From: DASZUK01 sp963745595
GTDB taxonomy: Bacteria; Actinomycetota; Acidimicrobiia; Acidimicrobiales; RAAP-2
Direction: 5' to 3'
NCBI GenBank assembly: GCA_963745595.1
Contig: CAVUYB010000018.1
Location: 1-64,000 of the forward strand
DNA length: 64,000 bases
The position numbers and the translations under genes are program-made. How positions within the stretch are numbered: position 1 is the first letter of the stretch; each line of letters opens with the position of its first letter. The notes beneath the pieces were generated by a model, which saw only the letters and a list, made by a program, of their open reading frames with translations, was not told the DNA's origin and made no database searches. Positions 32,390 through 44,533 of this stretch are shown piece by piece.

Positions 32390-32952
32390 CCGCGGAGAAG
32401 ACCGGGACGACCGCGGCGACCGATCCGGCGCCGGCGACTGGCGCGACGGGGGCCGCGGCGACGGCCGTCGCCGCGGCGGTGCTGCCGGACGTGCCCCGGG
32501 CGCCCGGACGCCAGACCGACGAGATGGCGTTCCCGCCCCGTGACCGCTACCACGACCTCGTCGCGGCCTACCGCGACACCGGCTTCGAGCTCTGCGCGGA
32601 CGTCTGCGCGGTCGACTACCTGAGCCATCCCGGCCGGGACCTGCCCGACGGGGTGGCCGCCGAGCGGTTCGAGGTCGTCGTCAACCTGCTCTCGTTGTCG
32701 CAGAAGCGCCGGGCGCGCGTGCGCGTCCAGGTGCCCGAGACCGACCCCTCGGTCGACTCGGTCGTCGACCTCTACCCCGGCGCCGAGGCGATGGAGCGCG
32801 AGGCGTTCGACCTCGTCGGCATCCGCTTCGACGGCCACCCCGACCTGACCCGCATCCTGATGCCCGAGGACTGGGAGGGCCACCCGCTGCGCAAGGACTA
32901 CGGCGTCGGCCGCGTGCCCGTCCAGTTCAAGGAAGCGCCGGGGCCGCGATGA
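32386..32952 (+). CDS. nuoC: NADH-quinone oxidoreductase subunit C
   Basis: Peripheral-arm 30-kDa subunit. The conserved C-terminal region is present: FEVVVNLLSLSQKRRARVRV, then VDSVVDLYPGAEAMEREAFD, then LVGIRFDGHPDLTRILMPED and WEGHPLRKDYGVGRVPVQFK. The first 45 residues are Ala/Thr/Pro-rich and probably disordered. The ATG at 32386 overlaps the nuoB stop, and the end overlaps nuoD in the same ATGA way. A separate nuoC, rather than a C-D fusion, matches other actinobacteria. Confidence 0.95.
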   Translation: MTAEKTGTTAATDPAPATGATGAAATAVAAAVLPDVPRAPGRQTDEMAFPPRDRYHDLVAAYRDTGFELCADVCAVDYLSHPGRDLPDGVAAERFEVVVNLLSLSQKRRARVRVQVPETDPSVDSVVDLYPGAEAMEREAFDLVGIRFDGHPDLTRILMPEDWEGHPLRKDYGVGRVPVQFKEAPGPR

Positions 32953-34421
32953 GCACCGAGCCGACTGACCGCCCGGTGAATGGCCGCCCGGCCGCCGACG
33001 GTCCGGCGCCTGGCGGCCCAGCCAACCGTCCGGCCGGCGACCAGCCGGCGGCTGGCACCTCGGGGACGGGCGACTTCTTCGAGGCGGTGCCGTACGTCGA
33101 GGCGGCGAGCGTCGCCGAGACGTCGGAGGGCGCCCAGGAGCTGGCGCCGCGGTCGGCGACGCCGCCGGACGAGCTGCGCCGGGAGGTCGGCGCGGTGCTC
33201 CGGCTGCCCGAGGGCGGCGTCCTCGACCCCGGCGACATCGACATCGAGCGCCGCGACGACGAGACGATGATCATCAACATGGGGCCGCAGCACCCGTCGA
33301 CGCACGGCGTGCTCCGTCTCATGCTCGAGCTCGACGGCGAGACGGTGCTGCGGACGAAGCCGGTCATCGGCTACCTGCACACCGGGATGGAGAAGACCGG
33401 CGAGGAGCTGACGTACGTCCAGGGCGCGACGAACGTCACCCGCATGGACTACCTCTCGCCGCTCAACAACGAGCTCGTCTTCTCGCTGGCCACCGAGGCA
33501 CTGCTCGACGTCGAGCTGCCGCCGCGGGCGGTCTGGATCCGCATGCTCATGTCCGAGCTGCAGCGCGTCTCGTCGCACCTGATGTGGATGGCGACGAACG
33601 GCATGGACCTCGGGTCGACGTCGATGATGATCTACGGCTTCCGCGAGCGCGAGATGGTGCTCACGTTCTTCGAGAAGACGACCGGCCTGCGGATGAACCA
33701 CAACTACATCCGCCCCGGCGGCGTCGCGGCTGACCTGCCGGACGGCTGGGAGGACGACGTCGCCGTCCTCTGCGAGACGATCCTCACCCGCAGCTTCGAG
33801 TACGACGAGCTGCTGACCGGCCAGCCGATCTTCCGGGAGCGGACCGAGGGCATCGGCAACCTCTCGGCCGAAGAGGCACTCGCGCTGTCGGCGACCGGGC
33901 CGATCCTGCGGTCGACCGGCGTCCCGTGGGACCTGCGGCGGTCGATGCCGTACCTGGCGTACGACGAGCTCGACTTCGACGTCATCGTCGGCACGTACGG
34001 CGACAACTTCGACCGCTACTCCGTCCGCCTCAACGAGATCCGCGAGTCGATCAAGATCATCCGGCAGATCGTCGAGAAGATGCCACCCGGCGACTACCGG
34101 ATCCAGGACCGCAAGATCACGCCGCCGCCGCGGGCCCGCATCGACGAGTCGATGGAGGCGCTGATCCACCACTTCAAGGTCTTCACCGAGGGCTTCCGGG
34201 TGCCCGAGGGCGAGGTCTACGTCGCCGTCGAGTCCCCTCGGGGCGAGCTCGGCTGCTACATGGTCTCCGACGGCACGTCGAAGCCGTACCGGATGCACAT
34301 CCGCGGCCCGAGCTTCGTCAACCTGCAGACCGTGCCCGTGCTGCTGCGCGGTGGCCTGATCGCCGACGCGGTCGCGGTCATCTCGTCCGTCGACCCCGTC
34401 ATGGGTGAGGTCGACCGCTGA
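32949..34421 (+). CDS. nuoD: NADH-quinone oxidoreductase subunit D
   Basis: The 49-kDa subunit lining the quinone site. NMGPQHPSTHGVLRLMLELD is the start of the conserved core, with the His that contacts quinone; YLHTGMEKTGEELTYVQGAT, MDYLSPLNNELVFSLATEAL and RGELGCYMVSDGTSKPYRMH follow. Total 490 residues, about 100 more than many homologues because of a Pro/Ala-rich N-terminal extension with little conservation. The stop TGA shares its last base with the nuoE ATG. Confidence 0.96.
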   Translation: MSTEPTDRPVNGRPAADGPAPGGPANRPAGDQPAAGTSGTGDFFEAVPYVEAASVAETSEGAQELAPRSATPPDELRREVGAVLRLPEGGVLDPGDIDIERRDDETMIINMGPQHPSTHGVLRLMLELDGETVLRTKPVIGYLHTGMEKTGEELTYVQGATNVTRMDYLSPLNNELVFSLATEALLDVELPPRAVWIRMLMSELQRVSSHLMWMATNGMDLGSTSMMIYGFREREMVLTFFEKTTGLRMNHNYIRPGGVAADLPDGWEDDVAVLCETILTRSFEYDELLTGQPIFRERTEGIGNLSAEEALALSATGPILRSTGVPWDLRRSMPYLAYDELDFDVIVGTYGDNFDRYSVRLNEIRESIKIIRQIVEKMPPGDYRIQDRKITPPPRARIDESMEALIHHFKVFTEGFRVPEGEVYVAVESPRGELGCYMVSDGTSKPYRMHIRGPSFVNLQTVPVLLRGGLIADAVAVISSVDPVMGEVDR

Positions 34422-35097
34422 TGGCGCATCTCAACCCGGAGATCCGCCAGCGGGCGGAGGCGCTCGTCGCGCTCTACCCCGAGCCGCGCTCCGCGCTCAT
34501 CCCGCTCTGCCATCTCGCCCAGGAGCAGGACGGCTGGCTCCAGCCGGACGCGATGGAGGAGATCGCCGAGCTCACCGGCGTGACCGCGGCCGAGGTCCGA
34601 GGCACCGCGACCTTCTACGACATGCTCCACACCGAGCCGGTCGGGACGTACCTCGTCTCGGTCTGCACGAACATCGCCTGCCTGCTCGGCGGCGCGCTCG
34701 AGCTGCTCGAGCACGCCGAGGCGACGCTCGGCATCCGCGCCGGCGGGACGACCGCCGACGGGGCCATCACGCTCGAAGAGGCCGAGTGCCTCGCCGACTG
34801 CGACCGCACCGTCTGCGTGCAGGTCAACCACCGCTACGTCGGCGGCCAGGACGCCGGGTCGTTCGACCGGCTCGTCGCCGACCTCCGCGCCGGCCGGCGG
34901 TCCGACGAGATCCCGCCCCACGGCACGCTCGTCCGGGTCCGGCGCGCCGGCGGGCTGCAGGCCGACCGGCGACAGGTCGCGACCGAGCGGGCCGCGATGG
35001 CCGACGCCCAGGCCGCCCGGGCCGCGCAGTCGGCGGCGCCTCGGCGGGCCAGTCGGGGCGGCGCCGGTAGCGCCGCGAGCGGTGGAGGGAAGGCCTG

Positions 35098-35098
<1 letters not shown>
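34421..35098 (+). CDS. nuoE: NADH-quinone oxidoreductase subunit E
   Basis: The 24-kDa thioredoxin-like 2Fe-2S subunit. HLAQEQDGWLQPDAMEEIAE, GTATFYDMLHTEPVGTY, then the cluster ligands in VCTNIACLLGG and EAECLADCDRT (C-x4-C ... C-x3-C). 225 residues; the last 50 are Ala/Gly/Arg-rich and probably flexible. Start ATG 34421 overlaps the nuoD stop, and the stop overlaps the nuoF ATG by one base. Confidence 0.95.
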
Positions 35099-36394
<1,296 letters not shown>

Positions 36395-36402
<8 letters not shown>

Positions 36403-39313
36403 CGAGAACGTCTCGTTCACGCTCGACGGACGCCCGGCGACCGCGCAGAAGGGCGAGATGCTGATCGCCGCGGCCGAGCGCGCCGGGACGTACATCCCGC
36501 GGTTCTGCTACCACCCGCGGATGAAGCCGGTCGGCATGTGCCGGATGTGCCTCGTCGAGGTGAGCGGCCCCCGCGGGGCGACGCTCCAGCCGTCGTGCTT
36601 CATCGCGGTGACCGACGGGATGGACGTCGTGACGACGTCCGACAAGGTCAAGAAGGCCCAGGACGGCGTGCTCGAGTTCCTGCTCGTCAACCACCCGCTC
36701 GACTGCCCGGTCTGCGACAAGGGCGGCGAGTGCCCGCTCCAGGACCAGACGCTCGCCTACGGCCCCGGCGAGAGCCGGTTCGTCGAGGAGAAGCGGCACT
36801 TCGAGAAGCCGGTGCCGATCTCCGACCTCGTCCTCATCGACCGCGAGCGGTGCATCCAGTGCGCCCGCTGCACCCGGTTCGCCGAGGAGGTCGCCGGGGA
36901 AGCGCAGATCGACTTCGCCGGCCGCGGCGAGCGGGTCGAGGTCGCGACGTTCCCCGGTGAGCCGTTCTCGTCGTACTTCAGCGGCAACACCGTCCAGATC
37001 TGCCCGGTCGGCGCACTGACGGCCACCCCGTACCGGTTCACCGCCCGCCCGTGGGACCTCGACCAGGTCGAATCGACGTGCACCGGCTGCGCGGTCGGCT
37101 GCCGCGTCGCCGTCCAGTCGTCGGCCAACCGGCTGACGCGCCTCTTGGGGCTCGACTCCGAACCGATCAACCACAGTTGGCTGTGCGACAAGGGCCGGTT
37201 CGCGTTCGAGTCCGTCAACGGCGACGAGATCGGAACGGACGACCGCGGGGCCGGTGGACAGTTCGCCGGCGAGGCCAAGGAGGTGGCCGGCCGCACCCGC
37301 CGGCTGACCGAGCCGATGGTCCGCAAGGACGGCGAGCTCGTCCCGGTGAGCTGGGGCGAGGCACTCACCGCGGCGGCCGACGGGCTGACCGCGGCCAAGA
37401 CGGCCGGCGGCGCCAGTGCGGTGGCGCTGCTCGGCGGGGCCCGGTCGACCAACGAGGGTGCGTACGCCTGGGCGAAGCTGGCCAAGGGGATCATCGGCAC
37501 CGACTCCGTCGACGCCCAGCTCGGTGACGGGCTGCCGGCCGATCTCGTCCTCTCGCTGCCCCGGGCGACGATCGACCAGGCGTGTGCCGCCCGGACGGTC
37601 GTGCTGCTCACCGGCGACGTCCGCGAGGAGCTGCCGGTGCTCTTCCTCCGCCTGCGTGAGGCCGCGGTCGACGGCGGTGTGTCGCTGGTCGAGCTCACCG
37701 CGAAGCCGACCGCGCTGACGCCGTACGCGGCCGTCTCGCTGACCACCCGGCCGGGCGACGCGCCCGAGCTGGCCCGGGCGCTCACGGGGTCGATGGCCGG
37801 CGGTGGATCGGCGCCGTCGCCTGCCGACGGGCCGGCCTGGTCGTCCGACGACCTCGACCGCGTTCGCCAGCTGCTCGGCCCGGCCGGAGCTGGCAGTGGG
37901 GGGTCTGGCGGTGAGGGAGTCGTCGTCGTCCTCGGCCGGCCGTCACTGGCCGAGCACGAAAGCGTCGTCGCCGACGCTGCCCGGGTGCTGGCCGCGGCCC
38001 TGCCGCAGGCCCGGTTCCTGCCGGCCCTGCGCCGCGGCAACGTCAACGGTGCGCTCGACATGGGCCTGGCACCCGGGCTGCTGCCCGGCCGGGTCTCGCT
38101 GGCGGCCGGTGGGGACTGGTTCACCGGCGCCTGGGGCGCGGTGCCCGAGTCGGCCGGGCTGGACGCGGCCGGCATCCTGGCCTCGCTGGCCGGCGACGCG
38201 GCCGGCGAGAGTGCCGGTGACGGCGGAGCAGCCGGCGAGAGTGCCGGTGATGGCGGAGCAGCCGGCCGGGTGCGGGCGCTCGTCCTGCTCGGTGCGGACC
38301 CGCTCGGCGACTTCCCGGACCACGACCTGGCGACCCGGGGGCTGGCGGCGGCGGAGTTCGTCGTGGCGGTCACCGGCCACGCGTCGGCGACGGTCGACCA
38401 GGCCGACGTCGTCCTGCCGGCTGCGGTCGAGCACGAGCGGCCGGGCACGACGACGAACATCGAGGGCCGGGTCACCCGGCTCGGCCAGAAGCTGGTGCCG
38501 CCGGGGCTGGCCTGGCCGGACTGGATGATCGCCACCGAGCTGGCCGGCGCGCTCGGCGCGGACCTCGGCGTCGGCAGCCTGGCCGACCTGTGGTCGGAGA
38601 TCGAGTCCGTGGCGCCGGCCTACGCCGGCCTGACGCTGGCGGTGCTCGACTCTTCGGGCGCCCACGACGGCGTGCTCGCCCCGCTCGGTGCGGCCGGGTC
38701 GGGGAGCAGCCCGCGGTCGGTCGAGCCGAACGACCCGATGGCCACCCCGGGCGTCGAATCGGTCGAGCGCCAGGGCGCGCCGCCCCGGGTCGGCCTGGCG
38801 GCGTCGCCGGAGGTCGAAGAGGACCGGGAACGCGCCGGGTCGGCGCCGGTCGGTGACGGCGCGGCGGCACCGGCGGGGACGAAACCCTCCGCGCTGACCG
38901 GGGTGCCCGCCGGCGAGGTACCCCACATCCCGCCGATCGACAGCTACTCGCTACGTCTCGTCTCGTCCCGCCAGCTGTACGACCGCGGCATCGCGCTGGC
39001 CGGCTCGCCGTCGCTGGCCGGGCTCGTCCCGACCGCGGTGGCCCGGGCCAACCCGTACGACCTCGACCGGCTCGGACTGACGACCGGCGACCCGGTCCGC
39101 GTCCGCTCGGCCCGGGGCTCGCTCGTTCTGCCGGCCGACGCCGACGCCGGGGTGCCCCGGGGCGTCGTGGCGGTCGACTTCAACCTCCCGCTCGGTGGCG
39201 CTGAGGGGTCTGGGGGCGCGGCCACCGGGGCCGACGGGGTGGCGAACGCCGCCGCCGTGCTCATCGACGCCGCGGCCATCGTGACGGACGTCCGGATGGA
39301 GTCGGTCCGATGA
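36395..39313 (+). CDS. nuoG: NADH-quinone oxidoreductase subunit G
   Basis: Iron-sulfur subunit of the peripheral arm. The N-terminal 2Fe-2S site is in FCYHPRMKPVGMCRMCLVEV with the next Cys in LQPSCF. HPLDCPVCDKGGECPLQ and ERCIQCARCTRFAEEVAG hold further clusters, and STCTGCAVGCRVAVQ an additional one. The molybdopterin-like domain follows. It has 972 residues, well above the usual 800 or so. The extra length is low-complexity Gly/Ala inserts, among them a perfect doubling of a 10-residue AGESAGDGGA unit from a 30-bp tandem repeat at about 38200-38260. ATG 36395 lies in the end of nuoF. Confidence 0.95.
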
Positions 39314-40553
39314 TGGACGTGCTGGCCGGCGCACTGCACCCGTTGGTCGCGCTGACGACGCACGGCGACCCGCTCTACGACAACGGCGTCGGCTGGTTCG
39401 TCTGGGTCGTCGACGTCATCAAGGTGTTGGTGGCGTTCGTCGTGCTGCTCGTCTCGGTCATGCTGATGATCTGGTTCGAGCGGAAGCTGATCTCGGACAT
39501 GCAGAGCCGGATCGGGCCGAACCGGGCGGGGCCGTGGGGCCTGCTGCAGACGCTGGCGGACGGGACGAAGCTGTTCTTCAAGGAAGACCTGCTGCCGGAG
39601 CGGGCGGACAGCGCGGTCTTCAAGCTGGCGCCGTACCTGTCGCTCGTGCCGGCGCTGCTGATCTTCACGGTCGTCCCGGTCGGCGGCATCATCACGGTCT
39701 CGGGCCACACGTTCGAGCTCCAGGTGGCGGACCCGCCGGTCGGCATCCTGCTCGTGCTGGCGATGTCGTCGATCGCCGTCTACGGCGTCATGCTCGCCGG
39801 CTGGTCGTCGGGGTCGAAGTACCCGCTGCTCGGCTCGGTCCGGGCGTCGGCGCAGATGATCTCGTACGAGGCCGCGCTGGGCATCACGGTCGTCACGGTC
39901 GTCCTCATCACCGGCTCGCTGTCGACGCGGGCGATCGTCCAGTCGCAGGCGACGGGGTTCTGGGACTGGAACCTGATCCGCCTCGGGATCGTCCCGTTCT
40001 TCCTCTTCCTGGTGGCGATCACCGCTGAGCTGACGCGGCCGCCGTTCGACCTGACCGAGGCCGAGTCGGAGCTGGTCGGCGGCTTCCACACGGAGTACTC
40101 GTCGATCCGCTTCGCCATGTTCTTCCTGGCGGAGTTCATGAACGTGATCACGATGTCGGCGGTCGTCGTGACGCTCTTCTTCGGCGGCCCGGACGGCCCG
40201 GTGCCGCACATCCCGTCGTTCAGCATCTGGTTCCCGATCGTCTGGTTCCTGATCAAGGTCTTCATCTTCCTGTTCATCTACGTCTGGTTCCGGGCCGCGC
40301 TGCCACGCCTCCGCTACGACCAGCTGATGACGCTCGGCTGGAAGTACCTGATCCCGCTCTCGCTCGGCTGGCTGCTGGCGGTGGCCGGATTCATGGTCGA
40401 CGGCTGGTGGGGCCTCGGCATCGCGGTGGTCGCCGCCGCGCTGGCCGGCGTGCTCATCCGGGCGTTCGGCGTCGGCCAGACCCGGGAGGCGCTGCTCGAC
40501 GGCGACGTCTCGGCACGTCCTCCCATCTCGGCCGTCCGAGGGGCGGGTTCTGA
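39310..40553 (+). CDS. nuoH: NADH-quinone oxidoreductase subunit H, stop displaced
   Basis: Membrane subunit at the quinone channel with eight segments. SVMLMIWFERKLISDMQSRI, IGPNRAGPWGLLQTLADGTK, TAELTRPPFDLTEAESELVG and GGFHTEYSSIRFAMFFLAEF are hallmark stretches. ATG 39310 overlaps the nuoG stop. As written, the frame has no stop before nuoI and stays open to 41400. After GVGQTREALLDGD the reading no longer resembles NuoH, and a TGA overlapping the nuoI start (TGATG, 40551-40555) is in the next frame. One indel in the GC-rich 40500-40550 stretch would give a normal end there, so 40553 is used. Confidence 0.9.
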
Positions 40554-41502
40554 TGAGCATCGTCGACGACGTCAAGGAGCAGCTCAGCTTCTTCGGTGGC
40601 TTCAAGCTGACGCTCGAGCACCTGACGCGACCACGGGTGACGCGGCAGTACCCGGAGGAGAAGAAGCCGAAGCAGCCGCGCCAGCACGGCCGGCACGTCC
40701 TCAACCGCTACGAGGACGGCATGGAGAAGTGCATCGGCTGCGAGCTGTGCGCGGGCGTCTGCCCGGCGGACTGCATCTACGTCCGCGGCCTCGACAACCC
40801 GCCGGACGACCCGGTGTCGCCGGGCGAGCGGTACGGCTACGTCTACGAGATCAACTACCTGCGCTGCATCCACTGCGACCTCTGCGTCGAGGCGTGCCCG
40901 ACGGAGGCGATCACCGAGTCGAAGCTGTTCGAGTTCTCCTTCACGAACCGGGCCGACGCCATCTACACGAAGGCGGAGCTCCTCGTCGGCGACGACGGCC
41001 GGCCGCAGAAGCTCCCGTGGGAGGACTGGCGGGAGGGCGACGACGAGATGACGTCGGGCTGGATGCGGGCGACGTCGCCGTCGGGCAGCGCGGCGTACGA
41101 GGGCGAGGTGCAGTGGTCCGGCGAGCTCGGCTACGGCACCCGGGCGCCCGAGGGCGGCCAGTCCGGCCGGCGCGACGACGCGGCGACCGGCACGAAGGCG
41201 CTGCGCGACGTGCTCGAGAACCACCTGCTGCCGGAGGACATCCCGCTCGAGCACCGCGGCATGAAGGGCCGCATGTGGCGGGCCCAGCTCTCGGCGGAAC
41301 GCAACAAGAAGAAGATGGAGGCGACCCGGGAGCGGTTCAAGGCGCTGCGGGCGACCCGGGCGGCCCAGAAGGCATCGGCCAAGCAGGGCGACGCCGCTGA
41401 TGCCGGCGGCGGGAGCCCTGGTGATGCCGGCGGCGACCGCGGGAGCCCCGGTGGTGCCGTCGGCGGGAGCCCCGGTGGTGCGGCGGCGGGAGCACAGCAT
41501 GA
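40553..41502 (+). CDS. nuoI: NADH-quinone oxidoreductase subunit I, C-terminal end uncertain
   Basis: Carries two 4Fe-4S clusters: KCIGCELCAGVCPADCIYV and RCIHCDLCVEACPTEAITES. KLTLEHLTRPRVTRQYPEEK is the usual N-terminal part. The start is ATG 40553. The core ends near residue 190, followed by a long Lys/Arg- and Gly/Ser/Pro-rich tail encoded by imperfect repeats of GGCGGGAGCCCCGGTGGTG (about 41400-41490). In the written sequence the frame runs on through nuoJ to 42280 (575 residues). A one-base shift in the repeats would end the gene at the ATGA of the nuoJ start, so 41502 is given as the likely end. Confidence 0.85.
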
Positions 41503-42280
41503 CCGGCGCCCTCCTGGCCGCTACGGCCGGCACTACCGGCCACGCGACGATCCCGGACATCATCACGTTCGTCGTCTGCGCGGCGATGACGGTGGCCGGG
41601 GCGATCGGCGTCGTGACGTCGCGCAATCCGGTGCACGCCGCGCTGTCGCTCGTCCTCACGCTGATCGGCATCGCCATCCTGTTCATCGAGCAGGACGCGG
41701 ACTTCCTCGCCGCGGTGCAGATCATCGTCTACGCCGGGGCGATCGTCGTCCTGTTCCTGTTCGTGATCATGTTCCTCGGCGTCGACCGCCGGGAGAGCAT
41801 CGAGGTCGAGCCGCTCAAGGGCCAGCGGCCGCTGGCCTTCCTGCTGGTCGTGCTGGCGCTCGGCGGGATCTTCGCCCTGGCCATCAACGCCGACTGGGTC
41901 ACCGGCGCCCACGCGGTGGCCGGGTCGACCGCGAACGGCCATACGAACGTCTACCAACTCGGCCAGTCGGTGTTCACGACGTACCTGTTCGCGTTCGAAG
42001 CGACCGCGGCGCTGCTCGTCATCGCGGTCGTCGGCGCCGTCTTCCTGGCCCGCCGGCCTTCCGGCCCGACCGACGAGTCGCCGGAGACGGACGCTCCCGC
42101 GCTCGATGGGGCGCTCGACGACGCGGAGGAGGCGCCCGTGCCCGACCCATCAGCGACTGGCCCGTCGGCGGCCGACCGTCGTCGGCGGCCGGTCCATCGG
42201 CGGCTGGTGAGGTCGCCCCGGTGCCCGCCGACGAGGCCGAGTCGGCACCGGCCGGCGTGAGCGAGGAGGTCGCACAGTGA
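41499..42280 (+). CDS. nuoJ: NADH-quinone oxidoreductase subunit J, tail frameshifted
   Basis: Membrane subunit with five segments: IITFVVCAAMTVAGAIGVV, RNPVHAALSLVLTLIGIAIL, FLAAVQIIVYAGAIVVLFLF (with the family's VYAGAI.VLF), then AFLLVVLALGGIFALAI and ATAALLVIAVVGAVFLA. The start is ATG 41499. The written frame stops at 42260 after an Arg-rich end; the next frame reads a more natural acidic tail (GEVAPVPADEAESAP to EEVAQ) and stops at 42280, where GTGA overlaps nuoK. A frameshift near 42170 in GTCGGCGGCCG is likely. Confidence 0.9.
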
Positions 42281-42582
42281 GCCTCGCTCCCGGCTGGTAC
42301 CTCGGGCTGGCGGCGGTGCTGTTCGCCATCGGGGCGATCGGCCTGCTGGTCCGGCGCAACGTCCTGGTCATGTTCATGTGCATCGAGCTGATGCTGAACG
42401 CGGCGAACCTGACGTTCGTGACGTTCTCCCGGGTGCTGGGCGACATCGGCGGCCAGGCGGTCGTCTTCTTCGTCCTCGTGGTCGCGGCGGCGGAGGTCGT
42501 CGTCGGCCTCGGGATCGTCGTCGCGATCTACCGCCGCCGCCGCACGTCGTCGGCCGACGATCTCCACGTGCTGAAGGGCTGA
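42277..42582 (+). CDS. nuoK: NADH-quinone oxidoreductase subunit K
   Basis: A 101-residue subunit with three membrane segments. LLVRRNVLVMFMCIELMLNA, then ANLTFVTFSRVLGDIGGQAV, then FFVLVVAAAEVVVGLGIVVA match NuoK closely, including the two conserved Glu residues in membrane helices (CIELMLN and AAAEVVVGL) used in proton transfer. The start is GTG 42277. Normal length, and six bases before nuoL. Confidence 0.97.
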   Translation: MSLAPGWYLGLAAVLFAIGAIGLLVRRNVLVMFMCIELMLNAANLTFVTFSRVLGDIGGQAVVFFVLVVAAAEVVVGLGIVVAIYRRRRTSSADDLHVLKG

Positions 42583-42588
42583 CCGTCC

Positions 42589-44533
42589 GTGCTCCACGCT
42601 GCGTTCCTCATGCCGTTGTTCCCGCTCGCCGGGTTCCTGGTGCTGCTGCTCGTCGGCCGGCGGGTCGGCGACCCGGTGGCGGGCTGGATCGGCACGGTGG
42701 CGATCGCCGGCTCGTTCGTGGCGGCCTGCATCACGCTGGTCGGGCTGCACGACGTGCCGGCGGCGGCGCGGCACCTGACGTGCGCCTACTCGTGCGGCGC
42801 GACGGTGGCCAACCACAACTTCTTCAACTGGATCCCGGTCGGTGGCCTGCAGGTGAAGGCGGCGATCCTGCTCGACCCGCTGTCGATGACGATGTGCATG
42901 TTCGTCACGGGCGTCAGCATGCTGATCCACCTGTACTCGATCGGCTACATGAAGAAGGACCGGGACTACTCGAAGTTCTTCTTGTACCTGAACCTGTTCG
43001 TCTTCTCGATGCTGGTCCTCGTGCTGGCCAACAACTTCCTGGTCACGTTCGTCGGCTGGGAAGGGGTCGGGGTCTGCTCGTACTGGCTGGTGTCGTTCTG
43101 GTTCCACCGGGAGTCGGCCGCGTCGGCGGGCAAGAAGGCGTTCATCTACAACCGGGTCGGTGACGTCGGCTTCCTGCTGGCGATGTTCCTGATCTTCTCG
43201 AAGGTCGGGTCGCTCGACTACCTGACGGTCTTCGGTCACAAGCACCTGCTCGGTGGGGCGGCGACGACGGCCGTGGTGCTGCTGCTGTTCCTGGCGGCGG
43301 CGGGCAAGTCGGCACAGATCCCGCTGTTCAACTGGTTGCCGGACGCCATGGAGGGCCCGACGCCGGTCTCGGCGCTGATCCACGCGGCGACGATGGTCAC
43401 GGCCGGGGTCTACCTGCTGTGCCGGGCCAACGCCCTGCTGGCGATCTCGCCGGACGCGACGTGGGTCATCGCCATCATCGGCGGGGTCACCGCGTTCGTG
43501 GCGATGACGATCGCCTGCGCGCAGCAGGACATCAAGAAGGTGCTGGCGTTCTCGACGGTTTCGCAGATCGGCTACATGATCCTGGCGGTCGGCTGCGGCG
43601 CGTACGTGGCGGCGATCTTCCTGATGGTCTGCCACGCGTTCTACAAGGGCCTGCTCTTCCTGGGCGCCGGCTCGGTCATCCACGGCCTGGAGGACGAACA
43701 GGACCTGAAACGGATGGGCGCGCTGCGCAAGTGGCTGCCGTGGACGTTCGGCACGTTCATGGTCGGCTGGCTGGCGATCGCCGGCATCCCGCCGTTCTCC
43801 GGGTTCTGGTCGAAGGGTGACGTGCTGACGAACGTGTTCGCCAAGAGCCCGGCGCTGTACGCCATCGGCGTGCTGACCGCGCTGGGCACGGCGTACTACA
43901 TGAGCCGGCTGTTCTACCTGACGTACACCGGCAAGGCCCGCTGGCAGGACCCGGCGCCGGACGGCTCGGCCGGCCCACCACACGCCGCACGAGTCGCCGT
44001 GGGTCATGCGGATCCCGCTGCTCGTGCTGGCCGTCTTCGCCGCCGCCGGCGGCATCTTCGACCTGCCGTGGGTCCACAACGACAGCTTCTACAGCTGGTT
44101 GCAGCCGGTGTTCGGCCACACGCAGTTCGTCGACCACGAGGACGGCCTCGAACAGTGGGTCCTGGCCATCGTCGACGGGGTGGTGGCGGCGATCGGGCTG
44201 ACGATCGCCTGGGTGCTGTGGCGGGAGCGGCCGGGTCGCACGGTCGACCAGCCGGCGCTCGAACCGGCGTTCCTGCGCCGGGTCTGGTACTGGGACGACG
44301 TCTACGACACGCTCATCGGCCGCCCGGGCCAGGCGTTCGCCCGGTTCTGCTCGGTGGTGGTCGACGGCCGGGTCATCGACGGCGCGGTCAACGGCGCGGC
44401 CTCGCTGGTGCGGGTGACGGGGAGCGGGGTCCGCAAGCTGCAGAGCGGCTACGTCCGCAACTACGCCCTCGGCATCGCGCTGGGCCTGGCGGCGATCATC
44501 GTCTTCATGGTCTCTCGGACGTGGTGGTCGTGA
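42589..44533 (+). CDS. nuoL: NADH-quinone oxidoreductase subunit L, one frameshift
   Basis: Large antiporter-like subunit. GWEGVGVCSYWLVSFWFH, FLAAAGKSAQIPLFNWLPDA, MEGPTPVSALIHAATMVTAG and AFYKGLLFLGAGSVIHGLED are signature NuoL sequences with the conserved Lys and Glu. After QDPAPDGSA (about 43968) the frame turns to nonsense; the next frame continues as HHTPHESPWVMRIPLLVLAV to TWWS at 44533. One indel in GGCCGGCCCACCAC explains this. The start is GTG 42589. Because nuoM happens to lie in the first frame, the raw ORF looks like one 1175-residue fusion, which is not real. Confidence 0.92.

Noticed and set aside
39310..42280. Very long NuoH (to 41400) and NuoI (to 42280) readings as real fusions
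   Set aside because: The extra parts are out-of-frame translations of the next gene. Natural stops overlapping the next start exist in neighbouring frames.
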